Assembly: GCF_004342985.1 (NCBI RefSeq)
Contig: NZ_SMBO01000003.1
Location: 62,001 to 126,000, forward strand
Reading direction: 5' to 3'
Source of the DNA: Novosphingobium sp. PhB57
GTDB lineage: Bacteria; Pseudomonadota; Alphaproteobacteria; Sphingomonadales; Sphingomonadaceae
Length of the DNA: 64,000 bases
The notes beneath the pieces were generated by a model. That model was not told the DNA's origin. It did not search any database and worked only from the letters and a program-made list of their open reading frames with translations. Made by a program: the position numbers and the translations under genes. Positions 27,481 to 35,215 of the stretch are shown piece after piece. Position 1 is the stretch's first letter; each line of letters begins with the position of its first letter.

Positions 27481-28445
27481 GACGCGGTCACTCCGTGCGT
27501 GGCGGCGAAACTGGTGAAAAGCGAAGGCCAGGCGGCTGCCTGCATGGTTGCGGGCAGGCGAACGCCGAAGCCATGGCCGCCGTTCTCGAAGATGTGCAGG
27601 GCGCTCGCCCGTTTGGCTTCCTGCAGGGCCTGGAACAGGGCGATGCTGTTGGCGGGCGGCACCAGACCGTCATCGGCCGCATGGACCAGGAACGTCGGGC
27701 AGGTCGCGCCGTCGACGCGCTCTTCCACCGAACGGGCCTTCTGCATGGCGGGGGTGGAACCCGGTCCGAGCAGGTTGTCCCGCGAACCGACATGCGTGAA
27801 GGGCGCGAGCAGGCTGACGACGGGATAGACCAGACCGGCCACTTGCGGCGCGGCGCTCTGGCTGTCGGCCTGATCGACCGGCTGGTAGACGCGCTCGGAA
27901 TGCCGGGTGGCGAGCGATCCGGCCAGGTGGCCGCCCGCGGAAAAGCCGAGCACGCCCACTTTGCCGGGATCGATGCCGAACCGGCTCGCGCCGGCGCGGA
28001 TCAGGCGCATGGCGCGCTGGGCATCCTGCAAGGGAACGTCCTCGCGTTTGCTCCAGCCTTCGCCGGGGAGCCTGTAGAGCAGGATGAAGGCCGTCACGCC
28101 CCTGGCATTGAGCCAGGCCGCCTGGCTCGTGCCTTCGTTGTCGTAGGACAGAAAGCCATAGCCGCCGCCCGGCACGATCAGCATGGCGCTGCCGTTGGGC
28201 CGGGCCGGACGCTTCACCACCAGGACGGGCCGGTCGATCCCCGTCACCCAGCGATCGGGCTTTGCGGGGTCCCTGGACTGGTCCGCCACCTTGCGGTGGA
28301 TCGGCGCGGCAGGCGCACCGGGCGCCGCGCCGGGCCAGAGCGGCACGACTTCGTCCTGGGCGCTGGTCTGCGCACGCGCCAGGCGTGGCAGGATGGTCAG
28401 CGCGGCCGCGGCGGCCAGCGTGGTGCGGCGGGTGAACTGGGTCAC
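27477..28445 (-). CDS. Alpha/beta-hydrolase, esterase/lipase (acetyl-xylan-esterase-like), Tat-exported
   Basis: A 322-residue alpha/beta-hydrolase. The GTG start at 28445 overlaps the IclR stop (GTGA) and has AGGAG upstream; it begins a Tat signal (FTRRTTLAAAAALTIL). The oxyanion segment reads IVPGGGYGFLSYDNEG, the nucleophile elbow GFSAGGH, and the acid and His lie in HAADDGLVPP and ENGGHGFG. This is the pattern of BD-FAE-type esterases in glycan loci. It probably removes acetyl or feruloyl esters; the exact acyl group is unknown. Confidence 0.87.
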   Translation of the reverse strand: MTQFTRRTTLAAAAALTILPRLARAQTSAQDEVVPLWPGAAPGAPAAPIHRKVADQSRDPAKPDRWVTGIDRPVLVVKRPARPNGSAMLIVPGGGYGFLSYDNEGTSQAAWLNARGVTAFILLYRLPGEGWSKREDVPLQDAQRAMRLIRAGASRFGIDPGKVGVLGFSAGGHLAGSLATRHSERVYQPVDQADSQSAAPQVAGLVYPVVSLLAPFTHVGSRDNLLGPGSTPAMQKARSVEERVDGATCPTFLVHAADDGLVPPANSIALFQALQEAKRASALHIFENGGHGFGVRLPATMQAAAWPSLFTSFAATHGVTAS

Positions 28446-29230
28446 GGGGTCTGCTCCTGAAGCTCCGGGGATGTCCATTGGCGGATCGGGGACATGGCAT
28501 TGCCGATCGCGGCCGCTGCCTGGCGCACGCTGGCGCTGCATTCCTCGATCGTGGTCTTGCTGGCAGGCCCGGCTACGAACGGCACGGTGAGCGCGGCGCG
28601 CGCGATCCCGCCGAACAGGATGGGGGCCGAAAGGTCGGTGATCCCGGTCAGCATCGGGCTGGGCTCGCTGGCGCCGCCGGCAGCGGCCACCTTTTCGAGC
28701 CTGGCGATCAGCTCGTCCTCATCGAAGGCCGGGTTTGCGCTGCGGATGTCGCCCAGCATGGCGGCGCGCGACTCGGCCGACTGGAAGGCGAGCAGGATGC
28801 GGCCGGAGTTCGAGAGATGCAGCGGACGGCGATAGCCGACCCTGACCGCGAATCCCGAAAGTCCCGGCGCTTCGATCGCGATGATGACGATCATCTCGGC
28901 ACCCGATGCGACGGCGAGATGGCAGCTCTGGCCCACGCCGCGGGCCAGCTCCTGCATGACCGGAAGCGCGGTGGAGGCCAAGTCGCGGATCGGCGGTTGG
29001 CTCATGCCCAGCGCGAACAGCCGGTTGGTCAGCCGGTAGCCGTCCTCGGCCCGCGCGATGTAGCCGTGCTCTTCCAGCACCTGCAACATTCGAAATATTT
29101 CACTGACCGAACGGCCCAGCGCCGCCGATATGTCCGACATGATCAGTGGCTCGCTCGAACCTGCCAGAAGTTCGAGGATTTCCAGCCCCTTTTTCAGCGC
29201 GGGCGCCTGATAGCGCGTCTTGCCGTCCAT
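28442..29230 (-). CDS. IclR-family regulator, first gene of the glycosidase operon
   Basis: A 262-residue IclR protein: HTH region (PALKKGLEILELL, SDISAALGRSVSEIFRML) and effector domain (QSCHLAVASG, NSGRILLAF, ITDLSAPILFGG). The ATG at 29230 follows GGAGAGG. It is paralogous to the fucose-operon IclR (19397-20242). The seven genes from this one to GH1 are joined by 4-bp overlaps, apart from about 40 bp before GH31, so the regulator is made with the enzymes it probably controls. The divergent gap in front also serves the TBDR. Confidence 0.88.
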   Translation of the reverse strand: MDGKTRYQAPALKKGLEILELLAGSSEPLIMSDISAALGRSVSEIFRMLQVLEEHGYIARAEDGYRLTNRLFALGMSQPPIRDLASTALPVMQELARGVGQSCHLAVASGAEMIVIIAIEAPGLSGFAVRVGYRRPLHLSNSGRILLAFQSAESRAAMLGDIRSANPAFDEDELIARLEKVAAAGGASEPSPMLTGITDLSAPILFGGIARAALTVPFVAGPASKTTIEECSASVRQAAAAIGNAMSPIRQWTSPELQEQTP

Positions 29231-29279
29231 CGATCCTCTCCGATCCCTTGCCCGCCCCTTATTCGCCGAGGGAGCGCGG

Positions 29280-29350
29280 AATTTCCATGTGCCATCGACC
29301 ACAATCCACATATGAAATCAATTTTTATATTTCACAATGTGTCAATTGCG
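29280..29350. promoter_or_regulatory. AT-rich divergent control region between IclR and TBDR genes
   Basis: The gap 29231-29496 contains a short AT-rich core with three related elements: TTTCCATGTG (near 29282), CCACATATGAAATC (29304-29317) and TTTCACAATGTG (near 29331). They share TTTC and ATGTG with variable spacing and could be IclR operators and the promoters of both operons. CACATAT also occurs in front of the fucose operon. Confidence 0.35.
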
Positions 29351-29496
29351 AGTAATGAGTCGCTCGTCGTCACCGCGCTCGTGCGGACAAGGCGAAGCAG
29401 GATCGGGAACGGGCAAGGTCGGTAACGGGCCAAGGCCGCCCGGCGATGCGACTTTTGAGGATGTGCTCCGCCGAGGAGCCAGGGAGAGGGAAGTCC

Positions 29497-32310
29497 ATGA
29501 GGACGATTGATCAGGCATCGCGCCGTGCGCGTCTGCTTACGGGTATTTCGGTTGCAACCGTCGCTCTGGGCGTGATGTCGCCTGCCAGCGCTCAGGACGC
29601 TTCGGGCGTGGAAGCCGCCGCGCCGCAGGATGCGGAAGGCCAGGCCGGAGACATCGTCGTGACCGGCGTGCGCGCGAGCCTCAGCAACGCGCAGTCGATC
29701 AAGCGCAACTCGGACGTGATCGTCGATTCCATCGTGGCGGAAGACATCGGCAAGCTGCCTGACCGCAACGTGGCCGAAGCGCTTCAGCGCATCACCGGCA
29801 TCCAGATCCAGCGCAGCTTCGGCGAAGGCAGTTCGGTCTCCATCCGCGGCCTCAGCCAGGTGCGCACCGAAGTGAACGGCCGCGACGTGTTCACGGCAAA
29901 CGGCGGCCGCAACCTCAGCCTCGAAGACGTGCCTTCCGAGCTTCTGGCCGGCGTGGACGTCTACAAGAACCCCTCGGCCGACCAGATCGAAGGCGGCATC
30001 GGCGGCCTGATCAACTTGCGCACGCGCAAGCCCTTCGACTTCGACGGGTTCAAGGCCTCGGCCAGCGCCAGCATCAACTATTACGATCTCTACGGAAAAT
30101 CGACGCCGCAGGCCAACCTGCTGCTCTCCGATCGCTGGAATACCGGCATCGGCGAAATCGGCGTTATGGTGGACTTCGCCTACCAGAAGACCGCGTTCCG
30201 CCAGGACCAGATCTCCAGCCAGCCGTTCTACGAACTGGACCAGTCACTGGATGCGAACGGCAATCCGAACAACGCCACCGACTATGCCGTGGCATCCGGT
30301 CTCGGCCGCCTGGGCAAGGACACCTACCTGCCGCACGGCGTGGGCATCGGTCAGTACCTGGGCGATCGCCGCCGCTTGGGCGTGGACGCGGCGATCCAGT
30401 GGAAGCCGACCGACACCCTGCTCGTCACGGGCGAATATGTGCGCTCGGACTACAAGTTCCAGTACGGCGACTACAGCTTCTTCGCCTATACCGGCAACAA
30501 TCCGATCACGCCGGACTATACCCAGCCGTTCACCTTTGATGACGACGGCAATTTCCGCAGCGGCACTTTCGCCAGCGTTCCCATCGATTCCAACACCAGC
30601 CTCGAGCGCCGCAAGTCGGTCACCAACGACTTCTCGCTCAACCTGAAGTGGACGCCGACCAACAACCTGTCGGTCAACGGCGACTTCCAGTACATTCGCG
30701 GCACCACGGACGGCCAGCGCTCGATCGTCATCCTGCACTCCAATGCGGAGCGGCTCTATCAGGTGGTCGGCAGCGGCGTGCCGACGATGGACATCCTGCC
30801 CGACAACGATCCCAGCAACGGCAACGGCTCCGTCACCGACGTGGCCAATTACGCCCCGCTGGGCGGCGGGTACCTGGACCACATCGATCACTCGGTGGGC
30901 AAGGAATACGCCGGGCGCCTCGATGCGGAATACCGCTTCGACAACAGCATCCTGCGCTCGATTTCGGCAGGCCTGCGCTATACCGACCGTTCCGCGGTCA
31001 CCGATTCCAGCACTTACGCCTATTACGGCACGAGCGCGCTGGCCGATAACCTCTATGAGGTCCACCCGTTCCGCGGCGATCTCTATCGCGGCTATCAGGG
31101 CGTGCCGGACGGCGGCGTGTTCTTCAGCCGCGGGATCGTGCTCGACTACGACGCCACCCGCCAGGCGCTGGCGCCTTATGTCAGCGATTCCCAGCGCCAG
31201 TCGCTGCTTGACGGCGTGAGCTACGTCCCCAGCGACCGCAACACCCAGGGCGAGAAGACTTATACCGCCTATGGTCTGGCCAAGTTCGACTTCGCCGACG
31301 CCGGCTTCCCGCTGGACGGCAATATCGGCGTCCGCGTGATCAAGACCAAGGTTTCAACCGACGGCTTCATCGTCCAGACCCCCCAGGTCATCATCGACGG
31401 CCAGCCGGGCAACGGCCCGATCTCCTACGTGGCGCTGGGGGTGAATTCCAACTACACCAAGGCGCTGCCGAGCCTGAACCTGCGCTATCACTTCAATGAC
31501 AAGTTGCAGCTCCGCCTGGCCGCGTCGAAGGGCCTGACGCGCCCCGACTTCTCGCAGCTGAACCCCAACATCAATATCGTCGAGTTCAATTCCGGCAGCG
31601 GCCTGCGCACCGCCTCCAGCGGCAATCCTTTCCTGAAGCCGCTGGAAGCCAAGCAGTTCGACGCCTCGCTCGAATGGTACTTCTCCCAGACCGGCTCGCT
31701 CTACGGCGCGGCGTTCTACAAGAAGGTGGACGGCTTCATCGCCAACATCACCAGCACCGAGACGTATGACTTCGGCAATGGTCCCTTCACCGTCGACGTC
31801 ACGCGCCCGCTCAATGGCGACAACGGCAAGATCAAGGGCTTCGAGATCGGTGGCAACACCTTCTTCGACTTCCTGCCCGGCATATGGTCCGGCTTCGGTG
31901 TCCAGGCGAACTTCACTTACGTGGACAGCAAGGCGCCGAGCCCCGACGCGGCCGACAACGAAGGCAACAAGCTGTCGGTGCCGCTCGAACTGCTCTCGAA
32001 GTACAGCTACAACCTGATCGGCTTCTACGATCGGGGGCCGCTCTCGGCCCGCGTGGCCTACAACTGGCGCAGCAAGTACGTGGTGACCACGCGTGGCAAC
32101 GGCAGCGGCAATCTGCCGATCTTCAATGACGCGCGCGGCCAGCTTGACGCCTCGATCACCTACACCGTGACGCCGAACTTCGCGTTGACGGTGGACGGCG
32201 TGAACCTGACCAATACGGAGAACCGCACTTATTACGGTATCGCCAGCAGGCCGCAGTCGAACGTTCTGAACGATCGCCGCGTCAGCCTGACGGCACGCCT
32301 GACCTACTGA
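29497..32310 (+). CDS. TonB-dependent receptor, carbohydrate-uptake (TIGR01782-like) type
   Basis: A 937-residue receptor. The ATG at 29497 follows GGGAGAGGGAAG and begins a signal peptide ending near SPASAQ. The plug has DIVVTGVRASL, KLPDRNVAEALQRITGIQIQ, VSIRGLSQVRTEVNGRD and NPSADQIEGGIGGLINLRTRKP, a pattern shared with the Caulobacter/Xanthomonas sugar-oligomer receptors. It diverges from the glycosidase operon and is followed by mutarotase and GH35 genes, so it should import a fucosylated oligosaccharide. Confidence 0.93.
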   Translation: MRTIDQASRRARLLTGISVATVALGVMSPASAQDASGVEAAAPQDAEGQAGDIVVTGVRASLSNAQSIKRNSDVIVDSIVAEDIGKLPDRNVAEALQRITGIQIQRSFGEGSSVSIRGLSQVRTEVNGRDVFTANGGRNLSLEDVPSELLAGVDVYKNPSADQIEGGIGGLINLRTRKPFDFDGFKASASASINYYDLYGKSTPQANLLLSDRWNTGIGEIGVMVDFAYQKTAFRQDQISSQPFYELDQSLDANGNPNNATDYAVASGLGRLGKDTYLPHGVGIGQYLGDRRRLGVDAAIQWKPTDTLLVTGEYVRSDYKFQYGDYSFFAYTGNNPITPDYTQPFTFDDDGNFRSGTFASVPIDSNTSLERRKSVTNDFSLNLKWTPTNNLSVNGDFQYIRGTTDGQRSIVILHSNAERLYQVVGSGVPTMDILPDNDPSNGNGSVTDVANYAPLGGGYLDHIDHSVGKEYAGRLDAEYRFDNSILRSISAGLRYTDRSAVTDSSTYAYYGTSALADNLYEVHPFRGDLYRGYQGVPDGGVFFSRGIVLDYDATRQALAPYVSDSQRQSLLDGVSYVPSDRNTQGEKTYTAYGLAKFDFADAGFPLDGNIGVRVIKTKVSTDGFIVQTPQVIIDGQPGNGPISYVALGVNSNYTKALPSLNLRYHFNDKLQLRLAASKGLTRPDFSQLNPNINIVEFNSGSGLRTASSGNPFLKPLEAKQFDASLEWYFSQTGSLYGAAFYKKVDGFIANITSTETYDFGNGPFTVDVTRPLNGDNGKIKGFEIGGNTFFDFLPGIWSGFGVQANFTYVDSKAPSPDAADNEGNKLSVPLELLSKYSYNLIGFYDRGPLSARVAYNWRSKYVVTTRGNGSGNLPIFNDARGQLDASITYTVTPNFALTVDGVNLTNTENRTYYGIASRPQSNVLNDRRVSLTARLTY

Positions 32311-32321
32311 TCCGGCTTGCT

Positions 32322-32361
32322 GCGGCCGCCTCGCTTGCTATCCCGCAGGCGAGGCGGCCGC
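32322..32361 (+). terminator. Long perfect hairpin after the TBDR (terminator or attenuator)
   Basis: Thirteen-base arms GCGGCCGCCTCGC (32322-32334) and GCGAGGCGGCCGC (32349-32361) pair perfectly with a 14-base loop, just after the TBDR stop. There is no T tract. It could lower expression of the downstream mutarotase and GH35 genes or protect the TBDR message 3' end. Confidence 0.55.
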
Positions 32362-32405
32362 TCATGACGCCGGCCGCCGGCGATGCCACGGAAGAGGGGA
32401 AGGCG

Positions 32406-32750
32406 ATGCGACAGGTCTTGCTGATAGATCTTGCGGACGAAGCCGAAGCCATCGCGCGCTATGAGGCCTGGCATGCGGCGGGCGCGGTGCCGGAGGCGGT
32501 CGTGCAGAGCATTCGCACCGCGCGGATCCGCGACATGGAGATCTACCGCACCGGGAACCGGCTGGTCATGGTCATGGAGACCGAGCCCGGCTTCGATCCG
32601 GCCGAGAAGGCGGCCGCCGATGCTGCGGACCCGGCCGTGCAGGCCTGGGAGCAATTGATGGACCAGTTCCAGCGTCCGCTTGCCTGGGCCGCCGCCGACA
32701 GCAAATGGACGGCGGCCAGCCGCATCTTTTCCCTTCAAGAACAGCCCTGA
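32406..32750 (+). CDS. L-fucose/L-rhamnose mutarotase family protein
   Basis: A 114-residue protein of the RhaM/FucU-like (DUF718) dimeric alpha/beta-barrel fold. Recognisable parts are YEAWHA near residue 20, RDMEIYRTGNRLVMVMETE in the middle and WEQLMDQFQRPL near the end. The ATG at 32406 follows GAGGGGAAGG. It interconverts the alpha and beta anomers of the deoxy sugar, supplying the anomer used by fucose dehydrogenase. Co-transcription with the TBDR and a GH35 links this locus to the fucose pathway. Confidence 0.85.
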   Translation: MRQVLLIDLADEAEAIARYEAWHAAGAVPEAVVQSIRTARIRDMEIYRTGNRLVMVMETEPGFDPAEKAAADAADPAVQAWEQLMDQFQRPLAWAAADSKWTAASRIFSLQEQP

Positions 32751-32764
32751 GGACGACCCGCACG

Positions 32765-34387
32765 ATGCGATCTTCTGCAATCCTGCTGGCCAGCGCCATG
32801 CTCTCCGTCACGGCTGCCCCGGCACTGGCCCAGGAGGGCGAGGTCCCGCATATCGAGACGCGCCAGGGACGCCATGCCCTGATCGTCGACGGGGCACCGT
32901 TCCTGATGCTGGCGGGGCAAGTCAACAACAGCTCCAATTATCCCAAGCCGCTGCAGACCGCCTGGCCGGTGCTGGACCGGATCGGCGCGAACACGGTGGA
33001 AGTGCCCGTCGCCTGGCAGCAACTGGAGCCGCGCGAGGGGCAGTTCGATTTCAGCTTCGTCCAGGCCCTGCTCGACCAGGCGCGCAGCCATGACAAGCGC
33101 GTGGTCCTGCTGTGGTTCGGTGCCTGGAAGAACACGGGCCTCGCCTATACGCCTGATTGGGTGAAGGTGGACAATCGGCGCTTCCCGCGGATGAAGAAGC
33201 CGGATGGCAGCGACCACGATGTCCTGACGCCGCACAGCGCGGAAACGCTGCGCGCGGACAAGCGGGCCTTCCTGGCGCTCATGACTTATGTGCGGGACCA
33301 CGATCCGCAGAACACCATCGTCATGGTCCAGCCCGAGAACGAGGTCGGAAGCTACCGCAATCCCCGCGATTACGGGGCAGCGGCGCAGAAGCTGTTTGCA
33401 GGCGCCGTGCCGCAAGCACTGACGCGGCGGCTTGGCGGCCGCTCGGGCACCTGGAGCCAGGTCTTCGGCAACAAGGCGGACCGGGCCTTCAACACCTGGT
33501 TCACGGCGCGCTACATCGAGGAACTGGCGGCGGCGGGCAAGGCGATCAAGCCGCTGCCGATGTACGTCAACGCCGCACTGGCCGACCCGTTCAAGGAGCC
33601 GGATCCGCAAAGCGTCGCCAGCGGCGGGCCGCAGGGCGATGTCCTCGACATCTGGAAGGCGGCGGCGCCTTCGCTCGATTTCGCGGCGCCTGACATCTAT
33701 GACCGCAAGAGCCGCAATGTCCTGAAGCACCTCGATCTCTACACCCGGCCGGACAACGCGCTGATGGTGCCGGAAATCGGCAATGCGCGCGAATACGCCC
33801 GGTACTTCTGGCCGGCGCTGGGGCGCGGCGCCATCGGGTTCTCGCCGTTCGGCATGGACGGCAGCGACTATTTCAACTTCCCGCTCGGCGCCAAGAGCTT
33901 CGACGAGGCCACGCTGGACGCCTATGCCGCGAAGTACCGCGTGCTGTCGGAGGCGATGCGGCCCTGGGCGAAGATCGCCTTCGAGCATCCGACCTGGGGT
34001 GCCGCCAAGCCCGATGACGGCGCGGCGCAGGAGATGACCATGGGCAGCTGGCAGATCACGGCCAGCTTCGGCCAGTGGCAGTTCGGCCAGCGCGAATGGT
34101 TCCCCGATGCCGACCTTCCGGCCTGGGCCTCGGAGCCAGTCGGCGGCATCGCCGTCGCGCAGCTTTCGGCCGACACGTTCCTGCTGACGGGCGATCACGC
34201 CCGAGTGTCGTTTGCACCGGCAGCGGGCAGCCCGCCGAACGGCATGGTCCTCAGGATCGAGGAAGGGCACTTCGCCAAGGACGATTGGGTTACGGACCGG
34301 GTGTGGAACGGGGACCAGACCGATTACGGCATCAATCTCACCGCGCGGCCCGTGTGGCTGAAGGTCACGATGGGGCGCTACAGGTAA
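32765..34387 (+). CDS. GH35 beta-galactosidase-like enzyme (with C-terminal DUF5597-type domain), secreted
   Basis: A 540-residue protein with a Sec signal ending near APALAQ. The TIM barrel opens with FLMLAGQVNNSSNY and NTVEVPVAWQQLEP. The acid/base is E193 in QPENEVGSY and the nucleophile E337 in VPEIGNAREYARYF, as in GH35. The C-terminal part (about residues 400-540) is a beta-rich domain typical of the short GH35 forms. It would remove beta-galactose from the oligosaccharide; activity on other beta-linked sugars is possible. Confidence 0.87.
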   Translation: MRSSAILLASAMLSVTAAPALAQEGEVPHIETRQGRHALIVDGAPFLMLAGQVNNSSNYPKPLQTAWPVLDRIGANTVEVPVAWQQLEPREGQFDFSFVQALLDQARSHDKRVVLLWFGAWKNTGLAYTPDWVKVDNRRFPRMKKPDGSDHDVLTPHSAETLRADKRAFLALMTYVRDHDPQNTIVMVQPENEVGSYRNPRDYGAAAQKLFAGAVPQALTRRLGGRSGTWSQVFGNKADRAFNTWFTARYIEELAAAGKAIKPLPMYVNAALADPFKEPDPQSVASGGPQGDVLDIWKAAAPSLDFAAPDIYDRKSRNVLKHLDLYTRPDNALMVPEIGNAREYARYFWPALGRGAIGFSPFGMDGSDYFNFPLGAKSFDEATLDAYAAKYRVLSEAMRPWAKIAFEHPTWGAAKPDDGAAQEMTMGSWQITASFGQWQFGQREWFPDADLPAWASEPVGGIAVAQLSADTFLLTGDHARVSFAPAAGSPPNGMVLRIEEGHFAKDDWVTDRVWNGDQTDYGINLTARPVWLKVTMGRYR

Positions 34388-34417
34388 GAAGGCGCCTGCG
34401 CTAAGCCCTGGGTAAGA

Positions 34418-34438
34418 GCGGGGACTTCGCGTCTCCGC
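34418..34438. terminator. Hairpin between convergent GH35 and ThuA genes
   Basis: GCGGGGAC (34418-34425) and GTCTCCGC (34431-34438) form an 8-bp stem with one G-U pair and a 5-base loop in the 63-bp gap between converging genes. There is no T tract. Confidence 0.4.
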
Positions 34439-34450
34439 GGAAGCGCGTTC

Positions 34451-35215
34451 TCAGCGTTGCTGGCCCAGCCCGGTGGCGGCCCAGTAGATCCCGCCCATCA
34501 GGTGCGCGAGGTATTGCGGCTCGCGGTAGGCCTCCCCGCTATGGCCCAGCGTGGTGACGAAGACGCGGCCCTTTTCGAAACGGTGATACCAGGCGACAGG
34601 GTGGTCCCCCATCGGTTTCGCGACTTGTCCCGGCCAGATGCGGGTGGGGTCGTAGCTCGTTTCGTCGACACGCAGCACCGGCTCGATCCTGATCCCGTGC
34701 GGATTGGTCAGCACATAGTATTCATCGCTCCATATCCAGCGCGAAGGCAGGCCGAAGGTTGCCGGGAATCCGGGATCGGCGGCGGTGACAACGCCCGTCT
34801 GCAGCATCGGGTGATTGACGAAGCTGCGGCCGACCAGCTTCTCATACCAGGGCCAGTTCCCCGGCGGCATGATGAGCGCGCGGTGGACGACGATGGCATT
34901 GCCGCCGCCGCGCATGTAGCTTTCGAAGTTCTGGCGCTGGGCCGGGTTCAGTTCCTCGCCCGGGGTGTTGAGGAACATGACCGCGGCATAGCGCTGCAGG
35001 TCGCCTTCGAAGACTTTGGGATCGTTGGTGTACGTCAGGTCGAAATCGTGAAGCCGGGCAAGATGCTCCAGGCTGTCGCGCGCGATCGGGATATACTCGT
35101 AATGGTACTTGTTCGGGATCGCGAGGACGAGCAGCCGGTACTGCGCTTCTGCCCATGCGCTCGCCGGGCAGGCGAGCGCGAGCAGGAGCAGCAGCGCCCG
35201 GATCAGGCGCGTCAC
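34451..35215 (-). CDS. Secreted ThuA-like (class I glutamine-amidotransferase-fold) protein
   Basis: A 254-residue protein with a signal peptide (LLLLLALACPASAWA) and a ThuA fold: KYHYEYIPIARDSLEHLA, DLQRYAAVMFLNTPGEELNPAQRQNFESYMRGGG, HPVAWYHRFEKGRVFVTTLGHS. The amidotransferase cysteine is absent, as usual in ThuA. The GTG start overlaps the beta-helix protein stop by four bases (GTGA), so the two are coupled. ThuA proteins are linked to disaccharide and keto-sugar metabolism, but the reaction is not settled. Its role here is unknown. Confidence 0.82.
   Translation of the reverse strand: MTRLIRALLLLLALACPASAWAEAQYRLLVLAIPNKYHYEYIPIARDSLEHLARLHDFDLTYTNDPKVFEGDLQRYAAVMFLNTPGEELNPAQRQNFESYMRGGGNAIVVHRALIMPPGNWPWYEKLVGRSFVNHPMLQTGVVTAADPGFPATFGLPSRWIWSDEYYVLTNPHGIRIEPVLRVDETSYDPTRIWPGQVAKPMGDHPVAWYHRFEKGRVFVTTLGHSGEAYREPQYLAHLMGGIYWAATGLGQQR

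Noticed and set aside
34451..35215. Reading the ThuA-like gene as part of a trehalose operon with the trehalase fragment
   Set aside because: The two are 22 kb apart, ThuA is secreted and coupled to the beta-helix gene, and the name reflects history more than function.
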